Position numbers and translations under genes: made by a program. The notes under the pieces are model-generated. The model searched no databases, was not told the DNA's origin, and saw only the letters and a list, made by a program, of their open reading frames with translations. Source: Microbacteriaceae bacterium (GTDB lineage: Bacteria; Actinomycetota; Actinomycetes; Actinomycetales; Microbacteriaceae). Taken from it: DNA of 23,756 nucleotides. The DNA is taken from positions 1-23,756 of the forward strand of contig JAJAZI010000061.1 of the NCBI GenBank assembly GCA_026785785.1, read 5' to 3'. Below are positions 7,239 to 15,153 of this stretch, in pieces; position 1 is the stretch's first letter; each line of letters begins with the position of its first letter.

Positions 7239-7985
7239 ATGAAATGGCGCCCCGCTTCACCCTCGGGGCGCGCCCGCATCAGCATCATCGGGGTGATTGG
7301 GGAGCTGCTCATCACAGCGGGCGTGTTCGTCTTCCTCTTCCTTGGCTGGCAGCTGTGGCTCAACGACCTCGTGGTCGGCAGCGAGCAACGGGACGAGGCG
7401 ATTGCGTTCAGCCGTGAGCTCGGGTCGGCCGAGCCTCCTGCCACCCCCATCGACCCCGATACCGATTTCGGGGAGCCCGTCGTGAGCCCGGTATCGGCCG
7501 AGACGGTCGCCTTCGCGAATATCTACATTCCCCGGTTCGGTGACGATTACGTGCGCACTATCGCCGAGGGAGTGGACGCGAGCAATGTGCTGCGCACCGG
7601 GGTCGGTCACTACCCCGGCACGCAGATGCCGGGCGAGGTGGGCAACTTCGCTGTCGCGGCACATCGAACGACCTACGGTGCGCCATTCAACCGCATTGCC
7701 GAGCTCTCCGTCGGCGATCGGATCTACGTGCAGACCGTGGACGGCTGGTACACCTATGTGTTCCGGTCGCTGGAATATGTTCTGCCGACGGCCGTCGAGG
7801 TGCTCGAGCCGGTTCCGCACGCTCCCGGGGTGGCCGCGAGCGAGCGCATCATCACTCTCACCAGCTGCAACCCGATGCTCTCGGCCGCCGAGCGCATCAT
7901 TGCCTACGGCGTCTTCGAGGACTGGCAGCCAGCATCCACCGGTCCTCCCGAGGAGCTGGCGAATCTGAATCTGGGAGGTACGTGA
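7239..7985 (+). CDS. Class E sortase
   Basis: A 248-residue membrane-anchored cysteine transpeptidase that would attach surface proteins (LAXTG-type signals in class E) to peptidoglycan. A short basic N-terminus precedes one membrane helix at about residues 16-40. After an acidic/proline-rich linker comes the sortase beta-barrel, starting FANIYIPRFG. The catalytic triad is complete: His142 in AAHRTTYG, Cys210 in LTSCNP and Arg219 in SAAERIIAYG. The stop TGA overlaps the ATG of the next small gene (TGATG), so the three genes sortase, 51-residue protein and amidotransferase form an operon. No sortase substrate is encoded in this window. A class E sortase here, near crgA and pknB, is a conserved actinobacterial feature. 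Confidence 0.93.
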   Translation: MKWRPASPSGRARISIIGVIGELLITAGVFVFLFLGWQLWLNDLVVGSEQRDEAIAFSRELGSAEPPATPIDPDTDFGEPVVSPVSAETVAFANIYIPRFGDDYVRTIAEGVDASNVLRTGVGHYPGTQMPGEVGNFAVAAHRTTYGAPFNRIAELSVGDRIYVQTVDGWYTYVFRSLEYVLPTAVEVLEPVPHAPGVAASERIITLTSCNPMLSAAERIIAYGVFEDWQPASTGPPEELANLNLGGT

Positions 7986-8140
7986 TGTACGCCTCCCTGT
8001 GGTCAGTGCTACCGGGGCCCGCCTGGGTGCGGGTGTTGATTCTCGTCGTCCTTGTCGCCGTGGTGCTCGCCGTCTGTGTCTTCGTCGTGTTTCCCTGGCT
8101 CAACACCTTCATCAATGTGACAGACGTTACGGTTGAGTAA
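7985..8140 (+). CDS. Small single-pass membrane protein (51 residues)
   Basis: A short ORF overlapping the sortase stop by one base (TGATG) and the amidotransferase start by one base (TAATG), so it is tightly packed between both genes. The product starts MYASLWSVLPGPAWVRVL, has one strongly hydrophobic helix at about residues 17-37 (LILVVLVAVVLAVCVFVVF) and ends PWLNTFINVTDVTVE. The overlap on both sides and the hydrophobic design strongly suggest a real gene. I do not recognise a named family. A role next to sortase (membrane partner or small regulatory protein) is a guess from context. Confidence 0.82.
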   Translation: MYASLWSVLPGPAWVRVLILVVLVAVVLAVCVFVVFPWLNTFINVTDVTVE

Positions 8141-8778
8141 TGACAAGAGTGCTCGTGATCGACAACTACGACAGTTTCGTCTACACGCTCAACGGGTACC
8201 TGCTGCAGCTGGGCGCGCAGACGACCGTTGTGCGCAACGATGCCTTCGCGGTGGCAGACGTGGCGTCGGTCATCCGCGACTACGACGCGGTGCTGCTCTC
8301 GCCCGGGCCTGGCACCCCCGCCGCCGCCGGTGTCTCGGTGTCGGTCGTGACCGCCGCGCTCGAGTCCGGGCAGCCACTTCTGGGGGTGTGCCTCGGGCAC
8401 CAGGCGATCGCCGAGGCGGTCGGCGCGACCGTCACACACGCCGATGAGCTGATGCACGGCAAGACCTCGCTCATCACCCATGACGGCAGCGCTTTCTACG
8501 CCGGCGTGCCGCAGCCGTTCCGGGCCACCCGCTACCACTCGCTCGCGGTTGTCGACTCGACGGTGCCGAGCGAGATCGTCATCACATCGCGCACCGATGG
8601 AGGCGTGATCATGGGGCTGCGGCACGAGAGAGCGCCGATCTTCGGAGTGCAGTTCCACCCCGAGTCGGTGCTCACCGAGGGCGGCTACCTCATGCTCGCC
8701 AACTGGCTCGCTGTCGCCGGGCTCGCGTCGGCCCAGCAGGCCGCGGTCGGGCTCACGCCCCTCGTGACCCTGGACTAA
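8140..8778 (+). CDS. Class I glutamine amidotransferase (anthranilate/aminodeoxychorismate synthase component II)
   Basis: A 212-residue TrpG/PabA-type glutaminase that releases ammonia from glutamine for chorismate amination in tryptophan or folate synthesis. The opening VLVIDNYDSFVYTLNGYL is the family signature. The oxyanion motif SPGPGTP is at 54-60, the nucleophile Cys84 is in GVCLGHQ, and His173/Glu175 lie in QFHPESVLTEGG. No chorismate-binding partner subunit is encoded nearby, so it cannot be decided whether it serves PabB or TrpE; many actinobacteria keep this orphan gene beside pknB. The ATG at 8140 is fused to the preceding stop (TAATG). The C-terminal ~20 residues (ASAQQAAVGLTPLVTLD) are a small extension. 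Confidence 0.93.
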   Translation: MTRVLVIDNYDSFVYTLNGYLLQLGAQTTVVRNDAFAVADVASVIRDYDAVLLSPGPGTPAAAGVSVSVVTAALESGQPLLGVCLGHQAIAEAVGATVTHADELMHGKTSLITHDGSAFYAGVPQPFRATRYHSLAVVDSTVPSEIVITSRTDGGVIMGLRHERAPIFGVQFHPESVLTEGGYLMLANWLAVAGLASAQQAAVGLTPLVTLD

Positions 8779-8797
8779 CTACCGCATGTCCGACCGT

Positions 8798-8823
8798 CTC
8801 GCCGCCTCGCCTGCGGCGTGAGC
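8798..8823. terminator. Convergent hairpin between amidotransferase and pknB
   Basis: CGCCGC (8800-8805) and GCGGCG (8813-8818) pair around a 7-nt loop in the 48-bp gap between converging stops. It may terminate both operons. Confidence 0.45.
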
Positions 8824-8826
8824 AGG

Positions 8827-10584
8827 CTAGCCGGCGCAGTACAGAATCATGATCGGCGACGCCTGGGGGTGGTCGCCGGAGGGCAGGTCCTGTGCGGTCA
8901 CCGCGCCGCCTGAGCAGGAGTAGTCGGGCCTCGCCTCGATGGAGAGCCCGAGCGCGCTGAGTGTGGTGTTGGCCGTGTTGATTGGTTGCCCGACGACCAT
9001 GGGTACCTCGACGAGCCCGTTGCTGACGACGAGGTCGACGGTGTCGCCCTCCCGCACATCGGCGCCGGAGGCGGGGGTGCTCGAGATGACGGTACCGGCC
9101 GGAACCGCGACGGAGTACTCGGGAGTGGTGATGCCGTAGGTGAGGTTGCGGGCCTCGATGGCTGCCTTCGCCGCTTCCTCCGACAGTTGCTCCAGCCGCG
9201 GAACCGTCGTGGGGTTCTTGCCGAGCGACACGTACACGCGCACGACGAAGTTGGGCTCGACCTTCTGGCCCGTCGGTGGGTCGGTGCTGATGATCGTGCC
9301 TTCGGGCACGGAGTCGCTCGCCTGCCCGATCGGCGTGGCGACGAGGTCGACGCTCGTGAGCGTTTCTGCGCCGTCCTCGTACGTTGCGCCGACGATGTTC
9401 GGCACCGAGACCGAGAGATTGGTGCCGAGCTCCCTCGGGCTGTCGGGCAGATTCGCCACCCATAGGACGACCGCGATGAGGATCGCCGCCATGAGCGTGA
9501 CACCCGCCCAGATCCAGGCGACGGGCGGACGCGACTGGGTGCGCACCACGCGTTCGTCGTCGTGGGCCGAGAGGTGCCGCAGGGTGGCCTCGGGCCCGGT
9601 GACGGGGCTTGCGCCGAACAGGGTGGCGTTGACGTCGGAGACCGCGGGGAGCCTGCGGTGCGGAACCTGGCCCGCGCCGGCCGCCTCGACATCCGCCCGG
9701 AACTCCGAGGCGGTCTGGTACCGGTTGAACTTGTCCTTGTTGAGCGCGTGCAGCACAACGGAGTCGAGCGCGGGCGAGACCTTCTGGTTGAGGCTCGACG
9801 GCGCTGCCGCAGGCTCGCTGATGTGCTGGTAGGCGACCGCGGCCGCGCGCTCGCCGCGGAACGGCGCGCGGCCGGTGAGCAGTTCGAAGAGGATGACGCC
9901 GGTGGAGTACAGGTCGGTGCGGGCGTCGACCGTTTCGCCGCGCGCCTGCTCGGGCGAGAAGTACTGCGCGGTGCCGAGCACGGCACCGGTCTCGGCGACC
10001 GTGGCGGAGTTGTCGGAGACGGCCCGGGCGATGCCGAAGTCCATCACCTTCACTTGGCCGTTCTGGGTGATCATGATGTTGCCGGGCTTGATGTCGCGGT
10101 GCACGAGGAGCGCCCGGTGGCTGTACTCGAGCGCGGTGAGCACTTGGGAGATGATGCGCACGGCCTCGCTCGGCTCGAGCGGCCCCTCAGCGATGATGTC
10201 CTTGAGCAGCCGGCCGTCGACATATTCCATGACGATGTAGGGCACCTGGTGCTCGGTGCCGCTTGAGTCGGTCGAGGTCTCCTCGCCCGCGTCGAAGACC
10301 CGCACGATCGTCGGATGCGCCATTCGCGCGGCCTTCTGCGCCTCTTCCCGGAACAACAACCGGAACTTGGGGTCGGTCGCGAGGTTGGGCTTGAGCAGCT
10401 TGATCGCGACGCGCCGTCCGAGCCGGTTGTCGATGCCGACGTGCACATCCGCCATGCCACCACGCCCGATGAGATTCCCGACCTGATAGCGGCCGGCAAG
10501 GACCCGTGGAGCGTCGGCCGCCGATCCGTCGCGGGTGCGCGGGGATCTGGGGCCGCTCGTGCTGCCGGGGTAGGTGTCGACCAT
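8827..10584 (-). CDS. pknB: Serine/threonine protein kinase PknB with three PASTA domains
   Basis: A 585-residue transmembrane Ser/Thr kinase that senses peptidoglycan-related signals. The kinase domain (about 33-305) has the Gly-rich loop IGRGGMADV, Lys62, HRDIKPGN with catalytic Asp164, DFG at 182-184 and the activation-segment GTAQYFSPEQARG. A cytoplasmic linker leads to one membrane helix at about 356-378. Three PASTA repeats follow (about 391-455, 456-522, 523-585); Mycobacterium PknB has four. The last PASTA has Cys557 and Cys583, possibly a disulfide. The ATG at 10584 starts 2 nt after the pknA stop, so the frame's longer upstream extension is not the start. It is the final gene of the operon and would phosphorylate FhaA/FhaB, CrgA-type and wall-synthesis targets (family knowledge). 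Confidence 0.97.
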   Translation of the reverse strand: MVDTYPGSTSGPRSPRTRDGSAADAPRVLAGRYQVGNLIGRGGMADVHVGIDNRLGRRVAIKLLKPNLATDPKFRLLFREEAQKAARMAHPTIVRVFDAGEETSTDSSGTEHQVPYIVMEYVDGRLLKDIIAEGPLEPSEAVRIISQVLTALEYSHRALLVHRDIKPGNIMITQNGQVKVMDFGIARAVSDNSATVAETGAVLGTAQYFSPEQARGETVDARTDLYSTGVILFELLTGRAPFRGERAAAVAYQHISEPAAAPSSLNQKVSPALDSVVLHALNKDKFNRYQTASEFRADVEAAGAGQVPHRRLPAVSDVNATLFGASPVTGPEATLRHLSAHDDERVVRTQSRPPVAWIWAGVTLMAAILIAVVLWVANLPDSPRELGTNLSVSVPNIVGATYEDGAETLTSVDLVATPIGQASDSVPEGTIISTDPPTGQKVEPNFVVRVYVSLGKNPTTVPRLEQLSEEAAKAAIEARNLTYGITTPEYSVAVPAGTVISSTPASGADVREGDTVDLVVSNGLVEVPMVVGQPINTANTTLSALGLSIEARPDYSCSGGAVTAQDLPSGDHPQASPIMILYCAG

Positions 10585-10586
10585 GG

Positions 10587-12275
10587 TTACCCCGCGGCCG
10601 GCTCGTGTTGCAGGACCAGAGGGTCGGATGGCGCCGACTGGATACCGGAACACTCTGCCAGGTAGCTGACGCTCGTCGAGCCGGACTCGTTGTCGGTGAG
10701 AGTCACGGTGATCGACGTCGCCGCGGGGGGAAGCGGGTTGGCGGGCGTGAAGCTGCCGCCCACGACGTTCGCACGGAAGGCGGTGAGCTGGGTTCCGGAG
10801 GCGCATCCGGCGTAGGTGGGAATGGTGACCGTGATCTCGCCGCCTGGCGCGTAGGGGCCTGCTGGTGCGGTCGGCGCCGCCGGCTTGGCGGGCGCCGTGA
10901 CATCGCCGTATACGTCGAGGGTGATGAGCGTTCCCTTGCGCACGTTGCCGCGCGGGCTGATCGCGTAGACCGTCGACTTCTGCTCCGGTGAGTTCGCTGC
11001 ATTGCCGGTCACGACTGTGACCTCGAGTCCGAGCGCGCGAAGCCGCGCGGTCGCGTCCGCTTCGCTCGCGCCGATGAATTCGGCCGGGTCGATGTTGACG
11101 GTGTCACTCGCGGTGGGTGAGGGTGACGGCGAGGGTGACGGCGACGGTGACGGCGAGGGACTCGTGCTCGTCGGGGGGCTCGGGGATGCTACGGTCGCGT
11201 CGTCATTGGACAGCAGGAGGGCGATGAGTATCCCGACGATCGCCAGCGCGATCACTCCCAGTAGCGCGATGAGAGGCCAGGTCCACGGATTGCGGGCCTT
11301 CGACTCGATCGGACCGGTGGGCGGGGACGCCGGCACAGGAGCAGCGAGGATCTGGGTCGACTGGGTGCCGCCGGCGTTGCGCCCGGCCGGAGCCATCGCC
11401 GCGGCGGCCACACCGCCGGCGAGGATCGCCGGAACGGCGGCAGCCGCCTGGTTCACGTCGCCGCGCCGGAGAGCTCGCGCGGCCCTGGCGAGGTGTTCCG
11501 CCGAGGTCGGGCGGTCGCTCGGCTTCTTGGCGATGCAGGAGTAGACGAGGTTGCGCACCGGCTCGGACACCGTCACCGGCAGGTCGGGCGGCGTCTCGTT
11601 GATCTGGGCCATCGCGATCGCGACCTGCGATTCGCCGGTGAACGGCCGGCGGCCGGCGAGGGACTCGTAGGCCACGATGCCGAGCGAGTAGATGTCGGTG
11701 GTCGGCGACGCGGAGTGCCCGCTCGCCTGCTCGGGTGACAGGTACTGCACGGTGCCCATGACCTGGCCGGTGGCGGTGAGCGGCACCTGGTCGGCGATCC
11801 TGGCAATGCCGAAGTCGGTGATCTTGACCCGGCCGTCGGGCGTGATGAGCAGGTTCCCCGGTTTGATGTCACGGTGAACGAGGCCAGCGGCGTGGGCGGC
11901 GTGGAGGGCCGAGGCGGTCTGGGCGACGATGTCGAGAACGCGATCGGTCGACAGCACCCGCTCCCGCTCGAGAATGGTGGAGAGAGCCTCGCCGGGAACA
12001 AGTTCCATGACGAGGTACGCGCTGCCTTCTTCCTCGCCATAATCGAATACGTTCGCGATACCCTCGTGGTTCACGAGGGCGGCGTGCCGCGCCTCGGCAC
12101 GGAATCGCTCCAGAAAGCCGGGATCACCCAAGTACTCGTCCTTGAGGATCTTGATCGCAACCGTGCGTCCGATTACGAGGTCGGTCGCCTGCCAGACTTC
12201 GCCCATGCCACCGATGGCGACACGGCTCGACAACTGGTATCGACCACCGAAGGTGAGGCCACTTGTTGGTCTCAT
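10587..12275 (-). CDS. pknA: Serine/threonine protein kinase PknA with extracellular PASTA domain
   Basis: A 562-residue transmembrane kinase. The kinase domain (about 13-270) has the Gly-rich loop VAIGGMGEV, Lys42, HRDIKPGNLL with Asp136, DFG at 154-156 and GTVQYLSPEQASG. A linker rich in Ala/Pro leads to a membrane helix at about 332-356. Outside, a Ser-Pro repeat (eight SP pairs, 372-387) is followed by one PASTA-like domain (about 393-458) and a C-terminal domain of ~100 residues with Cys491 and Cys542, probably Ig-like beta strands. Classical mycobacterial PknA has no PASTA, so this architecture is longer. The ATG at 12275 overlaps the pbpA stop by 4 bases (ATGA), deciding the start over an upstream extension. 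Confidence 0.95.
   Translation of the reverse strand: MRPTSGLTFGGRYQLSSRVAIGGMGEVWQATDLVIGRTVAIKILKDEYLGDPGFLERFRAEARHAALVNHEGIANVFDYGEEEGSAYLVMELVPGEALSTILERERVLSTDRVLDIVAQTASALHAAHAAGLVHRDIKPGNLLITPDGRVKITDFGIARIADQVPLTATGQVMGTVQYLSPEQASGHSASPTTDIYSLGIVAYESLAGRRPFTGESQVAIAMAQINETPPDLPVTVSEPVRNLVYSCIAKKPSDRPTSAEHLARAARALRRGDVNQAAAAVPAILAGGVAAAAMAPAGRNAGGTQSTQILAAPVPASPPTGPIESKARNPWTWPLIALLGVIALAIVGILIALLLSNDDATVASPSPPTSTSPSPSPSPSPSPSPSPTASDTVNIDPAEFIGASEADATARLRALGLEVTVVTGNAANSPEQKSTVYAISPRGNVRKGTLITLDVYGDVTAPAKPAAPTAPAGPYAPGGEITVTIPTYAGCASGTQLTAFRANVVGGSFTPANPLPPAATSITVTLTDNESGSTSVSYLAECSGIQSAPSDPLVLQHEPAAG
11115..11162 (-). repeat. Hexamer-based tandem repeat encoding Ser-Pro linker of PknA
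   Basis: Coding strand units of TCGCCG and TCACCC/TCACCG repeat eight times in 48 bp, giving SPSPSPSP. Unit length is a multiple of three, so slippage would change linker length without a frameshift. Confidence 0.85.
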
Positions 12276-13708
12276 TTGCTCAGCACCGCCTCTATGACCT
12301 TCCTTGCAATTGGGGCTGCCACCGAGTTGCCGAATCCCTGACCATTTTCGACAACCACAGCCACTGCAATCTTCGGGTCTTCGGCGGGGGCAAATCCGGT
12401 GAACCACAGGGTGTTTTCGGCCCCGTCGTTCTCTGCTGTTCCGGTTTTACCAGCCACATCGACTCCGCTTATTCTTGCATTACTGGCCGCCCCGTTGTTC
12501 ACGTTGGCGACCATCAACTGGGTGAGCGTGGTCGCGGTGGCCTCGGAGATGGGCGTGTTGAGCACGACCTCTTGCGGTGGCTGGATGACCGTGAGGTTCG
12601 GTGCCCTGATCGATTCGACGAGCGTCGGCTCCATGAGCCGGCCGCCGTTGGCGATGGCGGCGGAGACCATCGCGACCTGGAGCGGCGTCACCCGCACGCT
12701 CGCCTGGCCGAAGGAGGCGAGCATGAGCTCCGCCTCGCTCTCGGTCGCCGGGAACACGCTCGGCGTGACGTCCTGCGGAACGGCGAGGGGCTGATCGAAG
12801 CCGAAGTCCTCGGCATACTGCGAGAGGGTGTCCTCGCCGAGGGTGGCACCAAGCTGCGCGAACGGAATGTTGCAGCTCAGCCGGAGGGCGGTGGCGAGGT
12901 CGACGGTTTCTGCGCCGCCGCAGTTGCCGTCCGCGGCATTGCTGATCGTGTTCGATGACTGCGGCAGCTGCAGGGTCGGGGGGTTCGGGAATTGGCTCTC
13001 GGGGCTGAATTGCCCGCTGTCGATCGCCGCGGCGGCGGTGACGAGCTTGAACACGGAGCCCGGAGCGTAGAGGTCGCCCGCAATCGCACGGTTGAGAAGG
13101 GGCCGCCCCGGGTCGTTCAGCAGCGTGTTGTAGTTGTCGATCACGGTGGTCGTATCGTGAACGGCAAGCAGGTTCGGGTCGAAGGCGGGCTTCGAGACCA
13201 TCGCGATGATCGCACCGGTCTTCGGGTCGACCGCGACGACCGAGCCGGCGTTGTCGCCGAGGGCGTCCCAGGCCGCCTGCTGCGCTACGGGATCGATAGT
13301 CAGTTCGACGGATGCGCCCTTCGGATTCTGCCCGGTGATGGTCGAATTGAGCTGATCGATGAACTGGGCGTTGGCGGTGCCGCTCAGGTAGTCGTTGAGC
13401 GCGCCCTCGACGCCGGAGTTGCCCTGGTTGAGGGTGAAGTACCCGGTGACGGCGGAGTAGAGATCGGGATTGCTGTAGGTGCGCAGGAACTTGTACTCGT
13501 CGTCGACGGGGGTCGACTCCGCCACGGCGCCGCCGTCGACCAGAATGGGCCCGCGTTCGGCCGAGTAGCTCGCATAGAGCGTGCGGGTATTGCGGGAATC
13601 GACGCGCAGGTTGTCGGTTTGGAAGACGGCGATGACGGTGCTCGAGGCGAGCAGGGCCAGGAACATGATGAGCACGATCGCGCTCACTCGCTTGAGTTCT
13701 TTATTCAT
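12272..13708 (-). CDS. pbpA: Class B penicillin-binding protein PbpA
   Basis: A 478-residue monofunctional transpeptidase that crosslinks peptidoglycan at the septum or growing pole, partner of the SEDS polymerase encoded just before it. One N-terminal membrane helix (about 9-29) is followed by a dimerisation/pedestal region starting FQTDNLRVDSRNTR and the transpeptidase domain. Catalytic motifs are complete: SxxK as Ser218-Val-Phe-Lys221 (APGSVFK), SxN as Ser278-Cys-Asn280 and KTG at 421-423 (VAGKTGTAE). The length matches mycobacterial PbpA (491). Start ATG at 13708 overlaps the rodA stop by 4 bases, and its stop overlaps the pknA start by 4 bases. It should be a beta-lactam target. Confidence 0.96.
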   Translation of the reverse strand: MNKELKRVSAIVLIMFLALLASSTVIAVFQTDNLRVDSRNTRTLYASYSAERGPILVDGGAVAESTPVDDEYKFLRTYSNPDLYSAVTGYFTLNQGNSGVEGALNDYLSGTANAQFIDQLNSTITGQNPKGASVELTIDPVAQQAAWDALGDNAGSVVAVDPKTGAIIAMVSKPAFDPNLLAVHDTTTVIDNYNTLLNDPGRPLLNRAIAGDLYAPGSVFKLVTAAAAIDSGQFSPESQFPNPPTLQLPQSSNTISNAADGNCGGAETVDLATALRLSCNIPFAQLGATLGEDTLSQYAEDFGFDQPLAVPQDVTPSVFPATESEAELMLASFGQASVRVTPLQVAMVSAAIANGGRLMEPTLVESIRAPNLTVIQPPQEVVLNTPISEATATTLTQLMVANVNNGAASNARISGVDVAGKTGTAENDGAENTLWFTGFAPAEDPKIAVAVVVENGQGFGNSVAAPIARKVIEAVLSK

Positions 13709-15153
13709 GCGTCCACCACCAATCTCGGTTGATTGCGCACCGTGTCGGACAGCCGCAGCAGAAGAGCGGCGATGATCCAGTTGGCAACGAGCGATGATCC
13801 GCCCGCGGCCATGAAGGGTGTGGTGAGGCCGGTGAGTGGAATGACCCGCGTGATGCCGCCGATCACGATGAACACCTGCAGTGCGATCACGAAGGCGAGG
13901 CCGGTGCCGAGCAGCCGGCCGAAGTCGTCCTGTCCGGCGAAGCCGATCCGGAAGCCGCGCGAGACGAAGAGCAGGAACAGACAGAGCAGGGCGAACAACC
14001 CGGCGAGGCCGAGTTCCTCGCCAAGGCTCGCAATGATGAAGTCGCTCTCGGCGAAGGGGACCATATCCGGGCTGCCCTGCCCGAGTCCGGTGCCGACGAG
14101 CCCGCCATCCGCGATCCCGAACAGGCCCTGGACGAGCTGGTAGCTGCCGCCAATCTGCTCGTAGATGGCATTGTCGAAGGCGTCGAGCCAGCCATTGAAG
14201 CGGCTGTTGACGTAGCCGAGCAGCTGGCTCGCGGCGACGGCCCCCCCGATGAAGAGGGTCATGCCGAGGATGACCCAGCTGATGCGACCGGTCGCGACGT
14301 AGATCATGACGAGGAACAGGCCGAAGTAGAGCAGCGAGGTCCCGAGGTCCCGTTGCAGCACGAGGACGCCCATCGCGGCCACCCAGATGATGAGGATCGG
14401 GCCGAGGTCGCGCACGCGGGGCAAGCGCATGCCGAGGAACTTCTTACCCACGAGCGAGAGGCTGTCGCGTGCCGTGACGAGGTACCCGGCGAAGAACACC
14501 GCGAGGGCGATCTTCGCCAGTTCCCCAGGCTGGAAGGAGAGCGGAACGCTGCCGTCCGCGCGCTGTGGGCCGATGCCGATCCAGACCTGCGAGCCGTTGA
14601 TCTCACGGCCGAGGCCAGGCACAAGGGGAAGCAGGAGCAGCGCGATGCCGACGAACATCGCGATGTAGCGGTAGCGCTGCAGCACCCGGTGATTGCGGAT
14701 GACGACGAGCACGATGAACGCCGCGAGCATGGCGATCGCGGTCCAGGCCATCTGCCGGATGCCGGATGCCGCCCAGCCCTCACGGCCGCCGGCGAGGTCG
14801 AGGCGGTAGATCATCGCGATCCCGATGCCGTTGAGCACGGTCGCGATGGGAAGGATGAACGGGTCGGCCTGGGAAGCGGCAATGCGCAGCGTCACGTGCA
14901 TTGCGAGGGCGAGAACGGCCAGTGCGGCCGAGTAGGTGAACACCTCTTTGCGCACCTCTCCGAGGGCACCGAGCTGGACGAGCAGTATCGCGGCGGCGTT
15001 GATGATGATCGCGAACACGAGCAGCAGCAGTTCGAGGTTGCGGAGCCTCGCGGGCTCGCGGAGCCGGATCCGGATGGTGTCCGTGATCGTGTTCGTGTTC
15101 CGCTGGCCGGACTCTGAGACGGTCGCGCCCGGCCCCTGGTTAGTCGCTGACAT
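13705..15153 (-). CDS. rodA: SEDS peptidoglycan polymerase (RodA/FtsW family)
   Basis: A 482-residue polytopic membrane glycosyltransferase that polymerises lipid II. A hydrophilic N-terminus of ~35 residues precedes at least ten membrane helices. SEDS signatures are present: LSFQPGELAKIALAVFFAGY at about 205-224, the catalytic Asp269 in QRDLGTSLLYFG, FAESDFIIASLGEELG at about 367-382 and TGLTTPFMAAGGSS near 441-454. Placement beside pbpA with a 4-base overlap is the usual SEDS-PBP pair. Start ATG at 15153 overlaps the end of pstP by 14 bases; upstream in-frame codons overlap pstP and are not used. The divisome versus elongasome role cannot be told from sequence alone, but the operon position points to RodA. 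Confidence 0.95.
   Translation of the reverse strand: MSATNQGPGATVSESGQRNTNTITDTIRIRLREPARLRNLELLLLVFAIIINAAAILLVQLGALGEVRKEVFTYSAALAVLALAMHVTLRIAASQADPFILPIATVLNGIGIAMIYRLDLAGGREGWAASGIRQMAWTAIAMLAAFIVLVVIRNHRVLQRYRYIAMFVGIALLLLPLVPGLGREINGSQVWIGIGPQRADGSVPLSFQPGELAKIALAVFFAGYLVTARDSLSLVGKKFLGMRLPRVRDLGPILIIWVAAMGVLVLQRDLGTSLLYFGLFLVMIYVATGRISWVILGMTLFIGGAVAASQLLGYVNSRFNGWLDAFDNAIYEQIGGSYQLVQGLFGIADGGLVGTGLGQGSPDMVPFAESDFIIASLGEELGLAGLFALLCLFLLFVSRGFRIGFAGQDDFGRLLGTGLAFVIALQVFIVIGGITRVIPLTGLTTPFMAAGGSSLVANWIIAALLLRLSDTVRNQPRLVVDA

Noticed and set aside
11115..11162. GC repeat inside pknA as a separate repeat element or array
   Set aside because: It is an in-frame Ser-Pro coding repeat of the linker, not an independent element.
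12992..13732. 246-residue plus-strand frame opposite pbpA
   Set aside because: Antisense shadow of pbpA; the transpeptidase motifs are on the minus strand.
14353..15117. 254-residue plus-strand frame opposite rodA
   Set aside because: Antisense shadow, very rich in Glu/Asp/His/Arg; no hydrophobic or catalytic motif.
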